A stretch of DNA of 64,000 bases from Flavobacterium tiangeerense (GCF_007830355.1 NZ_VLKO01000006.1:124001-188000); one strand, 5' to 3'; positions 9,406 to 18,539 are shown, counted from the first letter of the stretch. Made by a program: numbers and translations. The notes: a model not told the origin generated them from the letters alone.

Positions 9406-10305
9406 ATGAAAAATTATTCAAATATCGTAATTGTAGCAAGCTTTTTCGGGCTTTGGATAGATTCGTATCTTACAAGTCAATTTCAAATAATTTTGGGTTT
9501 TTTCTTAATATTTACTTTTGGAATATTGCATGGCGCCAATGATATTCTTTTAATTCAGCATCTAAATCCTGCCCAAAAAAAGAATTCTCAAAATAAAACA
9601 CTTCTATATTATGTTGTAGTTGTACTTGTGGGTGTTTTATTATTCTACACTCTACCACAGATTGCCTTACTTCTATTTATTATAGTTAGTGCCTACCATT
9701 TTGGCGAACAGCAATGGCATAGTGTAAAAACCAAACTTCATAATTTAGTTTGTATTCTGTTTCAGTTTTTATACGGTTTAGTTTTACTGTTACTTTTATT
9801 TTATTTTCACAGTAACCAGGTTCAAGATATTGTACATAAAATTACGCATGTGACTGTTCCTTTAGCTGCATTCACTATAGCTTTACAAATCACGGCTATA
9901 CTATTTGGACTTTTTATCTGTTACCTGTTTTGGAAATTTGAATCCTTAAGAAGTAAAATTGCTCTAGAAGTATTTTTTTTGATATTATTTGCAATACTTT
10001 TTAAGGCTTCTAGTTTAATTTGGGGATTTGCATTATACTTTGTGCTCTGGCATAGCATTCCGTCTATTATAGACCAAATTATTTTTTTGAATGGTACTTT
10101 TACATTTAAACATTTTAAAGCGTACTGTAAAGCCGCTTTTATCTATTGGTTTGTTTCAATTTTGGGGATTGCTATTTTGTTTTTCATTTGTAAAGATGAA
10201 CATTTTTTTAATGCACTCTTTTTCTCCTTCTTAGCAGCAATTACATTTCCGCATGCTGCAGTCATTGCTAATATGTCTATTGAGGAAAAAATCAATACAC
10301 AATAG
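9406..10305 (+). CDS. blh: beta-carotene 15,15'-dioxygenase, Brp/Blh family
   Basis: This 299-residue, strongly hydrophobic protein is a Blh-type integral membrane oxygenase that cleaves beta-carotene into two retinals. The four conserved histidines thought to bind iron in the family are present: H42 in LHGANDILL, H98 in AYHFGEQQW, H216 in LWHSIPS and H283 in FPHAAV. It is transcribed divergently from proteorhodopsin across a 106-nt gap, a common arrangement in flavobacteria, and supplies its chromophore. The carotenoid genes (crtE, crtB, crtI, crtY) are not in the window. A hairpin terminator follows the stop immediately. Confidence 0.95.
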   Translation: MKNYSNIVIVASFFGLWIDSYLTSQFQIILGFFLIFTFGILHGANDILLIQHLNPAQKKNSQNKTLLYYVVVVLVGVLLFYTLPQIALLLFIIVSAYHFGEQQWHSVKTKLHNLVCILFQFLYGLVLLLLLFYFHSNQVQDIVHKITHVTVPLAAFTIALQITAILFGLFICYLFWKFESLRSKIALEVFFLILFAILFKASSLIWGFALYFVLWHSIPSIIDQIIFLNGTFTFKHFKAYCKAAFIYWFVSILGIAILFFICKDEHFFNALFFSFLAAITFPHAAVIANMSIEEKINTQ

Positions 10306-10310
10306 AAAAA

Positions 10311-10339
10311 AAAAACCGAGTAATTGCTTACTCGGTTTT
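10311..10339 (+). terminator. terminator of blh
   Basis: AACCGAGTAA pairs with TTACTCGGTT (10314-10337) around a 4-nt loop, with A residues before and T residues after. It could also work on the other strand, but dnaK ends about 75 nt away. Confidence 0.85.
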
Positions 10340-10386
10340 AATATCAGGATAATTTTAAATCAATTTGAAATACTATCAAAATTGAT

Positions 10387-10405
10387 TTCCATTTACAGAA
10401 TGGAA
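10387..10405 (-). terminator. possible weak terminator after dnaK
   Basis: TTCCATT pairs with AATGGAA across a 5-nt loop directly after the dnaK stop codon. The stem is short and the T tail is poor, so this is tentative. Confidence 0.35.
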
Positions 10406-10412
10406 TTTAAAA

Positions 10413-12296
10413 TTATTTTACTTCTTCAAATTCTACATCTTCTACGTTATCTCCTTGATTAGCTTCACCTTGTGGTTGCTCTCCTTGTGGTTGTTCTCCT
10501 TGAGCATACATAGCTTCAGTAGCTGTTTTCCAAGCTGCATTGATGTTATCAAGAGCTGTTTGAATTGCAGGAACATCTTGAGACTGGTGAGCCATTCTCA
10601 ATTCAGTTAATGCATATTCTACTGCTACTTTATGATCATCAGCTAATTTAGAACCTAATTCTTTCAATTGAGTTTCTGTTTGGAAAATCATAGAATCAGC
10701 TTCATTGATTTTCTCCGCTTTCGCTCTTAAAACTTTATCAGATTCAGCGTTAGCTTCAGCATCTTGTTTCATTCTTTCGATTTCTTCAGAAGTTAATCCA
10801 GAAGAAGCTTCGATACGAATATCGTGAGATTTTCCAGTTCCTTTGTCAGTTGCAGAAACTTTGATGATACCATTAGCATCAATATCAAAAGTTACTTCAA
10901 TTTGAGGAACTCCTCTCGGTGCTGGTGGAATACCGTCTAAGTTGAAACGACCGATAGTTTTGTTATCAGCAGCCATTGCTCTAGCACCTTGAAGAACGTG
11001 TAATTCAACAGTTGGTTGAGAATCAGCAGCAGTTGAGAAAACTTGTGATTTTTTAGTTGGAATAGTTGTGTTAGCTTCAATTAATGTAGTCATAACACCA
11101 CCCATAGTTTCGATACCTAAAGACAAAGGAGTAACGTCAAGTAACAATACATCTTTTACATCTCCAGAAAGAACTCCACCTTGAATAGCTGCTCCAATTG
11201 CAACAACCTCATCAGGGTTAACTCCTTTAGACGCTTTTTTACCAAAGAATTTTTCAACTTCGTCAGCAATTCTTGGCATACGAGTAGAACCTCCTACAAG
11301 GATCACTTCGTCAATATCAGAAACAGATAAACCTGCATCTTTTAATGCTCTAGCTACAGGAGCCATAGAACGTTTTACTAAAGAATCTGATAATTGCTCA
11401 AATTTAGCTCTAGATAATTTTTTCACTAAGTGTTTTGGTCCAGAAGCAGTAGCTGTTACGTAAGGTAAATTGATTTCAGTCTCTGCAGAAGAAGACAATT
11501 CAATTTTAGCTTTTTCAGCAGCTTCTTTAATTCTTTGTAATGACATTGGGTCTAAACGCAAATCAACACCTTCTTCTGATAAAAATTCATCAGCTAACCA
11601 GTCAATGATTGTTTGGTCAAAATCATCTCCACCTAAGTGAGTATCACCATTAGTAGATAATACTTCAAATACTCCGTCTCCTAATTCAAGAACAGAAATA
11701 TCAAAAGTACCTCCACCTAAATCGTAAACAGCAATTTTTTGATCAGTACCTTTTTTATCTAATCCGTAAGCTAATGCAGCAGCAGTAGGCTCATTGATGA
11801 TACGCATCACTTTAAGACCTGCAATTTCACCAGCTTCTTTTGTAGCTTGACGTTGTGCATCATTAAAGTAAGCAGGAACAGTAATAACTGCTTCAGTAAC
11901 TGTTTGACCTAAATAGTCTTCAGCAGTTTTTTTCATTTTTTGAAGTGTCATAGCTGACAATTCTTGAGCAGTGTATAAACGACCATCAATATCCACACGT
12001 GGTGTATTGTTGTCTCCTTTTACTACACTGTAAGGAACTCTTTTTGATTCAGCCGAAACTTCACCAAAACCTTGTCCCATAAAACGTTTGATAGAAGCAA
12101 TAGTCTTAGTTGGATTAGTTACTGCTTGTCTCTTAGCAGGATCTCCTACTTTGATCTCTCCACCTTCAACAAAAGCGATGATAGATGGTGTTGTTCTTTT
12201 ACCTTCTGCATTAGGGATAACAACTGCTTCATTACCTTCCATTACAGAAACACAAGAGTTGGTAGTACCTAAATCAATTCCGATTATTTTACCCAT
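10413..12296 (-). CDS. dnaK: molecular chaperone DnaK (Hsp70)
   Basis: The start is placed at 12296 ([18 protein letters not shown]), giving 627 residues. An in-frame extension to 12347 adds 17 residues absent from the family. Hsp70 motifs are complete: the IDLGTTNS phosphate loop, [35 protein letters not shown], the [10 protein letters not shown] segment, and the substrate-binding domain from about residue 385. The C-terminal tail contains a tandem GEQPQ repeat and ends [10 protein letters not shown]. DnaK refolds and disaggregates proteins in the cytoplasm with DnaJ and GrpE; neither is adjacent here. A sigma-54-like element and TGTCAG repeats lie upstream (12351-12393). Confidence 0.98.
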   Translation of the reverse strand: MGKIIGIDLGTTNSCVSVMEGNEAVVIPNAEGKRTTPSIIAFVEGGEIKVGDPAKRQAVTNPTKTIASIKRFMGQGFGEVSAESKRVPYSVVKGDNNTPRVDIDGRLYTAQELSAMTLQKMKKTAEDYLGQTVTEAVITVPAYFNDAQRQATKEAGEIAGLKVMRIINEPTAAALAYGLDKKGTDQKIAVYDLGGGTFDISVLELGDGVFEVLSTNGDTHLGGDDFDQTIIDWLADEFLSEEGVDLRLDPMSLQRIKEAAEKAKIELSSSAETEINLPYVTATASGPKHLVKKLSRAKFEQLSDSLVKRSMAPVARALKDAGLSVSDIDEVILVGGSTRMPRIADEVEKFFGKKASKGVNPDEVVAIGAAIQGGVLSGDVKDVLLLDVTPLSLGIETMGGVMTTLIEANTTIPTKKSQVFSTAADSQPTVELHVLQGARAMAADNKTIGRFNLDGIPPAPRGVPQIEVTFDIDANGIIKVSATDKGTGKSHDIRIEASSGLTSEEIERMKQDAEANAESDKVLRAKAEKINEADSMIFQTETQLKELGSKLADDHKVAVEYALTELRMAHQSQDVPAIQTALDNINAAWKTATEAMYAQGEQPQGEQPQGEANQGDNVEDVEFEEVK

Positions 12297-12350
12297 TTTT
12301 ATTATATTTAATTTTACTTTATACTTATTTAAAGGCTCGAAAACCAATAG

Positions 12351-12393
12351 TCAATCTTTGTGCCAACACTTTGTCAGTATGAAAAATGTCAGT
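12351..12393 (-). promoter_or_regulatory. candidate heat-shock promoter region of dnaK
   Basis: On the minus strand TGGCACAAAGATTGA (12351-12365) resembles a -24/-12 sigma-54 element: GG, ten bases, then GA instead of GC. Just upstream are two ACTGACA copies 15 bases apart within 12369-12393, which could bind a regulator. No CIRCE element and no good TAnnTTTG box are seen close to the gene. This is inference from spacing alone. Confidence 0.35.
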
Positions 12394-12548
12394 TTAACCA
12401 CTTATTGGCGGAAAATTGCTGACAACTTGACATTTTACTTTCATTTAACCATTCATACAATAAATTAGAAGATAAACATAAGAGTCTAAAAAATTATTCA
12501 CTAATAAACTTTTAGTTTAAAAATTACGAACAAAAAATGGTGCCTTTT

Positions 12549-12932
12549 TTAATCAAAAAAAACACCATTTTCGTAAAACCAATCTCCATTTTCATTTACA
12601 AATGTAGATCGTTCATGATGAATATGACTTTTATTATACGCATCTTTATAGTACGCCTTAAACTCTACAATAGTAGGCGTAGATTCAATTATTTCTAGTT
12701 TAAGCCAAGTATTGCTTTTAGCCCACTGCAAAATATCATTAAAAGGATGCAACACTCTTACATGAGGTACAGTAGTTGCAACGAGATAAGTAGCATTATG
12801 AGTGGCATAAGCGCTGTACCTAGATCGCATTAACTCTTCGGCAGAAATAGCTTTAACACTTTTATTCAGTATTGGTCCACAACATTTTTCAAATGATTGC
12901 AAAGTTCCACAATGACATTTAATTGTACTCAT
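12549..12932 (-). CDS. YchJ-like protein with N-terminal SEC-C zinc motif
   Basis: The 127-residue protein begins MSTIKCHCGTLQSFEKCCG, a SEC-C type cysteine cluster that should bind zinc. It continues with the YchJ signature EELMRSRYSAYA near residue 33 and an NTF2-like fold segment ending in FVNENGDWFYENG. The family (UPF0225/YchJ) is widespread in bacteria, but its molecular role is not established. It sits on the minus strand before two small genes reading the same way, and is separated from dnaK by about 250 bases. Family membership is clear; function unknown. Confidence 0.85.
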   Translation of the reverse strand: MSTIKCHCGTLQSFEKCCGPILNKSVKAISAEELMRSRYSAYATHNATYLVATTVPHVRVLHPFNDILQWAKSNTWLKLEIIESTPTIVEFKAYYKDAYNKSHIHHERSTFVNENGDWFYENGVFFD

Positions 12933-12960
12933 AAATCATTATTATTAAACCTCGTGAAAT

Positions 12961-13191
12961 TTAAAGTTCAAGAGAATTATTAATTTTTTGATGCAACTGA
13001 TTCAGTAAAACTTGATATTTACTAATCTCTATTAAGTCCTCGTCATCATCTGAAAAATCAAGAAGATCATCAAGAGCTTCACTTACTTCTACTAATTTGT
13101 TTTTGGCGTCAAGCATATTCTTAGCAGCAATACAATCTATAATTTCTTGAACACTTAGTTTCAAGCTAGAAAATTTATTTATGTTCTCCAT
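12961..13191 (-). CDS. small acidic hypothetical protein
   Basis: The 76-residue product is predicted to be mostly helical, with an acidic patch (LDDLLDFSDDDEDLIE) in the middle. I recognise no domain, signal peptide or membrane segment. The start is 6 nt from the stop of the 49-residue gene upstream, and the YchJ-like gene follows 28 nt after the stop, so the three may form an operon. Reality as a gene is supported by the tight spacing and ordinary codon use for this DNA. Confidence 0.6.
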   Translation of the reverse strand: MENINKFSSLKLSVQEIIDCIAAKNMLDAKNKLVEVSEALDDLLDFSDDDEDLIEISKYQVLLNQLHQKINNSLEL

Positions 13192-13197
13192 GACACC

Positions 13198-13347
13198 TTA
13201 TTGCTCTGTTGTTTTATCCTCATTAAATTTTTTGGCAATCAATTTAAGCTTTTCTTTTCGCAATAAAACAGCTTGTTTGGCTTTATCTTGTGCTTTATGC
13301 AACTTATCATTGTGCTTTTTTATATTTTTCTCGTTGTTTCTACCCAT
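13198..13347 (-). CDS. very small lysine-rich hypothetical protein
   Basis: I place the start at 13347 (MGRNNEKNIKKHNDKLHKAQ), giving 49 residues. An extension to 13434 is open, but its first 29 codons look like non-coding DNA. The product is about one-third lysine, arginine and histidine, and predicted to form one long helix, as expected of a nucleic-acid-binding or ribosome-associated small protein; that role is a guess. It ends 6 nt before the next small gene. No family is recognised. Confidence 0.5.
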   Translation of the reverse strand: MGRNNEKNIKKHNDKLHKAQDKAKQAVLLRKEKLKLIAKKFNEDKTTEQ

Positions 13348-13598
13348 AACAATTTGTATTTTGTAAATTACAATACAAAGGTCGGATATATTTGTTAAAT
13401 CAAGAATTCTTTCTTTTAAATATAACAACATCAAAATTTCGATCTCTACATTTATCTTTCAAAAAAAAAAGATTTTACTATTACTAAATATTTGGTAAGT
13501 ATATAAAGACATGTTTTTTTACTATCTTAAAATTATTTCATAATTTATTGTTATATTTATATTTTTGTTAATCATTACTTAAATTACCATATTATTAG

Positions 13599-16442
13599 AT
13601 GATTTTAAAAAGGAAACACATAAAATTTTTAAGATGGTTTATAGTACGTCCTAGAACCAGTGGTGTTTTATCCTTTTTATTTTTGTGTGCTGTTACAATA
13701 ATAATTACCATTCAACAATACCAATTAGTTAAGGAGCAAGAACAACGTGAAATGAATAATATCCTAAACGTGGTTCATCAAAACATTGATCAATCCCTAA
13801 AAAATTATTATACTGCTACCTTAACCCTTGCCTTAACAATAAATGATGAAGGCATTCCAAAAAACTTTGAGTATGTAAGTAAAAGATTGATTGAATCAAA
13901 CAAATCCATTTTTTGTGTTCAATTAGTTCCGCAGGGAGTTATTAAATATGTGTATCCGCTTGCCGAAAACAAACCAGCATTAAACCTCAATATTTTAACC
14001 AATCCTTACTTAAAAAAAGAAGCCTTTAAATCTATTGCCGATAAAAAAATATATTTTGCAGGACCATTACAATTAAAACAAGGAGGATTAGGAATTGTGG
14101 GACGCTACCCTATTTATAGACATAATACTTTCTGGGGATTTTCGGCAGTGATTGTTAAACTTAACACTTTTCTAGCTACATCTGGCATTCAAAATATTGA
14201 CAATTCAAAATATTACTTTCAATTTTCAAAGTACGATAGTGACAAAAAAAAGGAAAAATTTTATCTCAACTATTCAACTGATTTAAAAAGTAAATATTAT
14301 ATATCAACAGAAATATTAGATGGCGACTGGAAATTATATTTAATTTCAAAAAATAAATATTACCTGTATTCTGCTATTTTAATCCCATGTATTTTAGGCT
14401 TTATTCTCGCAGGTATATTAGGATTACTGGTAACTACATTGTTAAAAATACCAAACGAACTTCAATCATTAGTTAAGCTTCAAGCCAATAAAATTTTGGA
14501 TACCGAAATGAAGTTCAAAACAATTTTTGATCAAGCCGCTCTAGGTATAGCAAGTATAGAACCTGTAACTGGAAATTTCTTGGAAATCAATAGTAAGTTT
14601 TGTGAGATGCTAGGATATACTGAAAAAGAAATGAAGCTTAAAAACTTTCAATCTATCACCCATCCAGATGATCTTGAACAAGATATAACTAATGTAGATC
14701 ACTTAAAAAATGGACGTATCAATGAATATGCTATGCAAAAAAGATATTTTACAAAAAAAGGTGATATACTCTGGGTTAATCTTACGGTAACACCTTTATT
14801 AGACACCAACCAAAATAGAGAAAATCTTATTGCTATCGTTGAAGACATCACACTAAAAAAAACTACCGAAAAAATTATTAAAAAAAGTGAAACTAGATTT
14901 AAAAGCTTATTTGATGACAGTCCGCTACCGCTCCGCGAAGAAGATTTTTCAGAAGTAAAAAAATACTTAGAACAAAAAAAATTAATTCATAAAAGTACCG
15001 AGACTGTTTTAGAGTATTTTAATCAAAACCCAAATGATGTTGATGAATGTCACTCGTTAATAAAAGTGATCAATGCTAATAAGGCCTGCTTAAAACTTTA
15101 TAAAGTCAAAAATATTGATGAACTAATAAGTAATAAAAACGAGCTATTTAATTTAAAGTCTAGAAATGATTTCATTAATAATTTAGTAGCCATCACTCAG
15201 GGAAAGAAGCAATTTATTATTGATACACTGATTCGCAATGGAAAAGGGGAATTCAGGGCTATTAATTTAAGATGGAATCTAGTGCAAGGATACAAAAATA
15301 CATTTGAACGCGTTATTGTATCAACAGAGGACATAACTAATAGACTTGAATCTGAAAGAATTATAATCGATACAAAACAAAATGTAGAATCATTAATAAA
15401 TACTATAGATGGAATTGTATGGGAATGTGATGCAACTACTTATAATTTTGGTTTTATTAGTGATAAAGTAACTAACATTTTAGGTTACACACCAGAAGAG
15501 TGGGTAAATGATCCGCATTTTTGGAGCAATCACATTTATCCAGAAGATAAAGAATGGGTACAGAGTTACTGTAAAATAAAAGTAAATGAAAATCTAGATC
15601 ACGATTTTGAATACCGCATGATTGCTAAAGACGGAAAAATTGTATGGCTTAGAGATATAGTCAATATAATCTATGACCATGGAAAACCCAACATGCTACG
15701 CGGAATCATGATTGATATTACCCATAGTAAAGAAGCTGAAAATGAACTTAATACCTCTTTTGAAATTGTTAGCGAACAAAACAAACGCTTGCTCAACTTC
15801 TCCTATATTGTATCTCATAATTTAAGGTCTCATACCAGCAATATTGCCTCGATTGTTTCATTTCTCGAAAATACAGACTCTCAGGAAGAGAAAAATGAAA
15901 TGCTTCAGTTATTAAAAACGGTATCAAACTCTCTAAATGAAACCATGCTTCATTTGAACGAAGTCATTAATATAAGAACTAATATTAGCTTAGTTTTAGT
16001 GCCATTAAATCTAAATGAATACATTTCAACAGCACTAAATGTTCTAACTGAACAAATTTCAAAAAATGATATTTCAATATTAAGCCACGTTCCACTTGAC
16101 ACGATCATAAATTACAATCCGGCTTATTTAGAAAGTATTCTTTACAACATAATTTCAAATTCCATTAGGTATAGACACCCAGATAGAACAGCGATTATAA
16201 AAATAAGTTACCATATAGAAAATAATTTAAAATTTCTTGAAATATCTGATAACGGAATAGGAATCGATCTTATAAAAAACGCAGACAAACTTTTTGGAAT
16301 GTACAAAACCTTTACTACAAATTCTGAATCTAAAGGGATTGGATTATTCATTACAAAAAATCAAATAGATGCAATGGGCGGAACCATCACTGTTGAAAGT
16401 GAACCTAACATAGGAACAACATTTAAAATTTATATTAGATGA
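13599..16442 (+). CDS. CHASE-PAS sensor histidine kinase
   Basis: The 947-residue kinase has a first membrane helix (about 21-38), an extracytoplasmic CHASE-type domain (about 40-250) and a second helix (about 257-282). Three PAS domains follow at roughly 300-428, 430-588 and 593-720; the first and third carry the usual PAC ends (IVEDIT, MIDIT). The phosphoacceptor is His740 in VSHNLRSHTSN. The HATPase domain (about 840-947) has an N-box NIISNSIRYRHP, then DNGIGID and KGIGLFITK. It probably senses an unknown periplasmic ligand and phosphorylates the adjacent receiver protein, whose gene overlaps its stop by 4 nt. The middle PAS domain carries an atypical insertion and its ligand is unknown. 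Confidence 0.9.
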   Translation: MILKRKHIKFLRWFIVRPRTSGVLSFLFLCAVTIIITIQQYQLVKEQEQREMNNILNVVHQNIDQSLKNYYTATLTLALTINDEGIPKNFEYVSKRLIESNKSIFCVQLVPQGVIKYVYPLAENKPALNLNILTNPYLKKEAFKSIADKKIYFAGPLQLKQGGLGIVGRYPIYRHNTFWGFSAVIVKLNTFLATSGIQNIDNSKYYFQFSKYDSDKKKEKFYLNYSTDLKSKYYISTEILDGDWKLYLISKNKYYLYSAILIPCILGFILAGILGLLVTTLLKIPNELQSLVKLQANKILDTEMKFKTIFDQAALGIASIEPVTGNFLEINSKFCEMLGYTEKEMKLKNFQSITHPDDLEQDITNVDHLKNGRINEYAMQKRYFTKKGDILWVNLTVTPLLDTNQNRENLIAIVEDITLKKTTEKIIKKSETRFKSLFDDSPLPLREEDFSEVKKYLEQKKLIHKSTETVLEYFNQNPNDVDECHSLIKVINANKACLKLYKVKNIDELISNKNELFNLKSRNDFINNLVAITQGKKQFIIDTLIRNGKGEFRAINLRWNLVQGYKNTFERVIVSTEDITNRLESERIIIDTKQNVESLINTIDGIVWECDATTYNFGFISDKVTNILGYTPEEWVNDPHFWSNHIYPEDKEWVQSYCKIKVNENLDHDFEYRMIAKDGKIVWLRDIVNIIYDHGKPNMLRGIMIDITHSKEAENELNTSFEIVSEQNKRLLNFSYIVSHNLRSHTSNIASIVSFLENTDSQEEKNEMLQLLKTVSNSLNETMLHLNEVINIRTNISLVLVPLNLNEYISTALNVLTEQISKNDISILSHVPLDTIINYNPAYLESILYNIISNSIRYRHPDRTAIIKISYHIENNLKFLEISDNGIGIDLIKNADKLFGMYKTFTTNSESKGIGLFITKNQIDAMGGTITVESEPNIGTTFKIYIR

Positions 16443-16834
16443 CAAATAAAACGATATGGATTGTTGATGACGATCCTATTTACCAAATAATTGTTAGTAA
16501 AATAATAAACAGATCAGCTATGTTCTCAAAAATTATTCCATTTAAAAATGGAAAAGAGGCAATTGATCAACTCCAGGAAGTTATTAATAACAATGAAGCA
16601 GTACCTGACATCATTTTATTAGATATAAATATGCCAATTATGGATGGATGGGAATTTATGGAGGAATTAAACAACTTAAAACCAAAATATCTTGATAAAA
16701 TCCGTATTTATATTGTAAGCTCGTCGATAGCTGTTGAAGATAAAACAAAATCAAAAAAATTTAAAACAATATTAGGATACATTTCAAAACCGGTTACAGT
16801 AAATGATATAGTATTAATTGCATCCGATGAATAA
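16439..16834 (+). CDS. single-domain response regulator (CheY-like)
   Basis: The 131-residue protein is a receiver domain with no output domain. The acidic pocket is DDD at residues 10-12, the phosphorylation site is D62 in LLDINMP, the switch serines are S94-S96, and the conserved lysine is K117 in ISKPV. The ATG overlaps the kinase stop (ATGA), so the two are translationally coupled and form a cognate pair. Without a DNA-binding or enzymatic domain it must act by protein contact or through a phosphorelay. Such rcp1-like receivers are common in flavobacteria. Confidence 0.92.
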   Translation: MTNKTIWIVDDDPIYQIIVSKIINRSAMFSKIIPFKNGKEAIDQLQEVINNNEAVPDIILLDINMPIMDGWEFMEELNNLKPKYLDKIRIYIVSSSIAVEDKTKSKKFKTILGYISKPVTVNDIVLIASDE

Positions 16835-16849
16835 TTAAAATTTCTAAAA

Positions 16850-17392
16850 CTACTTGCACTCTTTCTTTATTTCGTCAAGTGTTTTCTCACTGTATATTAA
16901 TTGCTCTACAATTTGCTTTCTCAAATCATCAATATCCGAATCAAAATATTTAGCCCATGAAGATAACTGCAGTACATTTCTAACTTGTTTGATTCGTTTT
17001 CTAGTTTCAGAACTAGTTCGTAGAACTGCTTTTTTATCAAAATCCGGATTGTTTTTATGCTGATATTGAACAAGTTCTTTATCATAATTTACTTCAAGAT
17101 AATACAATAAATCAATGTCATTATCTGGATAAAAACTTTCCCAAGCTGCAAATCCTAATTTAAATTTAGAGTCCGTTTCTTGTTCCTGTGACTCTAGTCT
17201 CCATTTACAATTGGCCAACCTTCCCCAATGATTGGATAAGCGATACATTCCTTTTTTAGTATAATAATACTTGCTACCGGATTTGCTATCATATTGAACT
17301 TTAAAATCATTTATAGCGTCCAGTGACGTTTCTTGGAAAACACAAAAAGTATTTTTAAAAGAATTAGGGCTAGGTCTAAAGTTGTTTTGCAT
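16850..17392 (-). CDS. conserved-looking hypothetical protein
   Basis: The 180-residue product has no signal peptide or membrane helix. It is rich in aromatic and charged residues (YYTKKGMYRLSNHWGRLANC, WESFYPDNDIDLLYYLEVNY) and ends in a helical acidic/basic tail. I cannot assign it to a characterised family; I believe similar proteins occur in other Flavobacteriaceae, but could not check. It converges with the response regulator gene (15 nt apart) and diverges from the 81-residue gene at 17478. Confidence 0.65.
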   Translation of the reverse strand: MQNNFRPSPNSFKNTFCVFQETSLDAINDFKVQYDSKSGSKYYYTKKGMYRLSNHWGRLANCKWRLESQEQETDSKFKLGFAAWESFYPDNDIDLLYYLEVNYDKELVQYQHKNNPDFDKKAVLRTSSETRKRIKQVRNVLQLSSWAKYFDSDIDDLRKQIVEQLIYSEKTLDEIKKECK

Positions 17393-17477
17393 AGTGCAAA
17401 TATAATCAAGAAGAGTATTTACTGATAATTCAAATTAAAAATGATTAAATTTGCTCACTTAAATAAAATAGATAAAG

Positions 17478-17723
17478 ATGACAAAAGCTAACGAAGAAAG
17501 AATGTTACAAAAAGGAATCTACACGGGAGTTATTGAAAAAGATGAAAATAATAACTTTTTTTGTGGAGAATATTTGTTAGACTACAAAATGGCAACAAAA
17601 TTCAATGTAGGTGATATGGTTACTATAAAATCAATCATTGAAAACCCAAGTGACATTAGCCATAATAAATACCCAAAGAAGTCAAAGAATTTTGATAAAG
17701 CAAATTACAAGCCACAACAATAA
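17478..17723 (+). CDS. small hypothetical protein
   Basis: The 81-residue product begins MTKANEERMLQKGIYTGVIE and contains a short beta-rich core (GVIEKDENNNFFCGEYLL, FNVGDMVTIKSII) reminiscent of small OB- or SH3-like barrels, then a lysine-rich tail. No family is recognised. A -7-like box TAAATTTG lies at 17446-17453, about 25 nt before the start, which supports expression. Confidence 0.6.
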   Translation: MTKANEERMLQKGIYTGVIEKDENNNFFCGEYLLDYKMATKFNVGDMVTIKSIIENPSDISHNKYPKKSKNFDKANYKPQQ

Positions 17724-17809
17724 AGATATTAAGCAGAGCTTAAAATATTTTTCATTAAAACTATTCGAAGATTTTTTTTAGACAAAATCGCAAAAAATAA
17801 AAAAAAGTG

Positions 17810-17817
17810 TACCTTTG
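17810..17817 (+). promoter_or_regulatory. -7 box upstream of the J-domain/KTSC gene
   Basis: TACCTTTG matches the TAnnTTTG consensus and lies 68 nt before the start codon at 17886. The upstream sequence is A-rich without a clear -33 TTG. Confidence 0.45.
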
Positions 17818-17885
17818 CAAAAAATTTGTCCATTTAAAACAAAATTGTATTCCTTATATACAAAAAGACAAGTAGTTACATATTT

Positions 17886-18326
17886 ATGAAAAAAATAGTT
17901 GAATACCGCAAATTGCTAAATGTAGATAAAACTGCTGAGCTGAAAGATTTGAAGACCATTTATCGTAATGCGATGAAGGAAGCACACCCAGATAAATTTC
18001 AAGGTGATGAAGCTGGATTAAAAGCAGCTGAAGAAAATAGTAAAAAAATTATTGAAGCCTACCATTTTTTGGTTAGCATCAATCCTGAAACTATCAAAGC
18101 AAACTTACCTGAATATACTGAAACTATTTCAACATCAACAATTACAGATTATAAATTTGTTGAAGGTAGATTGATTATCAATTTTTCAAATGGCAGCGTA
18201 TATGAATACATTAGTGTTCCTAAAGCTACTTATGTAAAAATGGTAAATGCTGATTCACCAGGAAGATTTGCAAAAAGACACATATTAAATGCTTTTACTT
18301 GGAGAAAAACCATCAATCAAGACTAA
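17886..18326 (+). CDS. J-domain-like plus KTSC domain protein
   Basis: The 146-residue protein has two recognisable parts. Residues about 5-65 resemble a DnaJ J-domain, including the HPD tripeptide in KEAHPDKFQ between two helices. Residues about 85-142 match the KTSC domain (YKFVEGRLIINFSNGSVYEY, then VNADSPGRFAKRHI), named for its similarity to the C terminus of a lysyl-tRNA synthetase variant. An intact HPD suggests that it can stimulate an Hsp70 ATPase, possibly the DnaK encoded at 10413-12296. The KTSC part would then select a target, but its binding partner is unknown. The gene is monocistronic, with a clear terminator. Confidence 0.85.
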   Translation: MKKIVEYRKLLNVDKTAELKDLKTIYRNAMKEAHPDKFQGDEAGLKAAEENSKKIIEAYHFLVSINPETIKANLPEYTETISTSTITDYKFVEGRLIINFSNGSVYEYISVPKATYVKMVNADSPGRFAKRHILNAFTWRKTINQD

Positions 18327-18345
18327 GCACTTATAATAAACATTC

Positions 18346-18376
18346 AAGCACTCCTTATGGGGTGCTTTTTTTTTTG
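18346..18376 (+). terminator. terminator of the J-domain/KTSC gene
   Basis: AGCACTCC (18347-18354) pairs with GGGGTGCT (18359-18366) around a 4-nt loop and runs into a tract of nine or more T residues. Confidence 0.88.
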
Positions 18377-18481
18377 AAAAAATTGAAAAGTTGTAAAATA
18401 TACCTTCTTTATTGATTACTAAACGCTATGTTTATACATAATAAATAGCACTTTATAACAAAAAATTAGGTAGTTATTATA

Positions 18482-18511
18482 TTTGTAATTTATTATTTTT
18501 AAATACTTTTG
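18482..18511 (+). promoter_or_regulatory. promoter of the DUF4369 lipoprotein gene
   Basis: A TTTG at 18482-18485 is followed after 18 nt by TACTTTTG (18504-18511), matching the Bacteroidota -33/-7 pattern. The start codon is 28 nt downstream. A second possible -7 box, TATATTTG, ends at 18485. Confidence 0.6.
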
Positions 18512-18539
18512 CAGATATAACTATATTAACTAATTTATA

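Noticed and set aside
12297..12347. Longer dnaK with 17 extra N-terminal residues
   Set aside because: DnaK proteins begin at [10 protein letters not shown]; the extension is not family-like and reaches into the leader region.
13348..13434. 29-codon upstream extension of the 49-residue lysine-rich gene
   Set aside because: Composition changes sharply at MGRNN and the extension resembles translated intergenic DNA.
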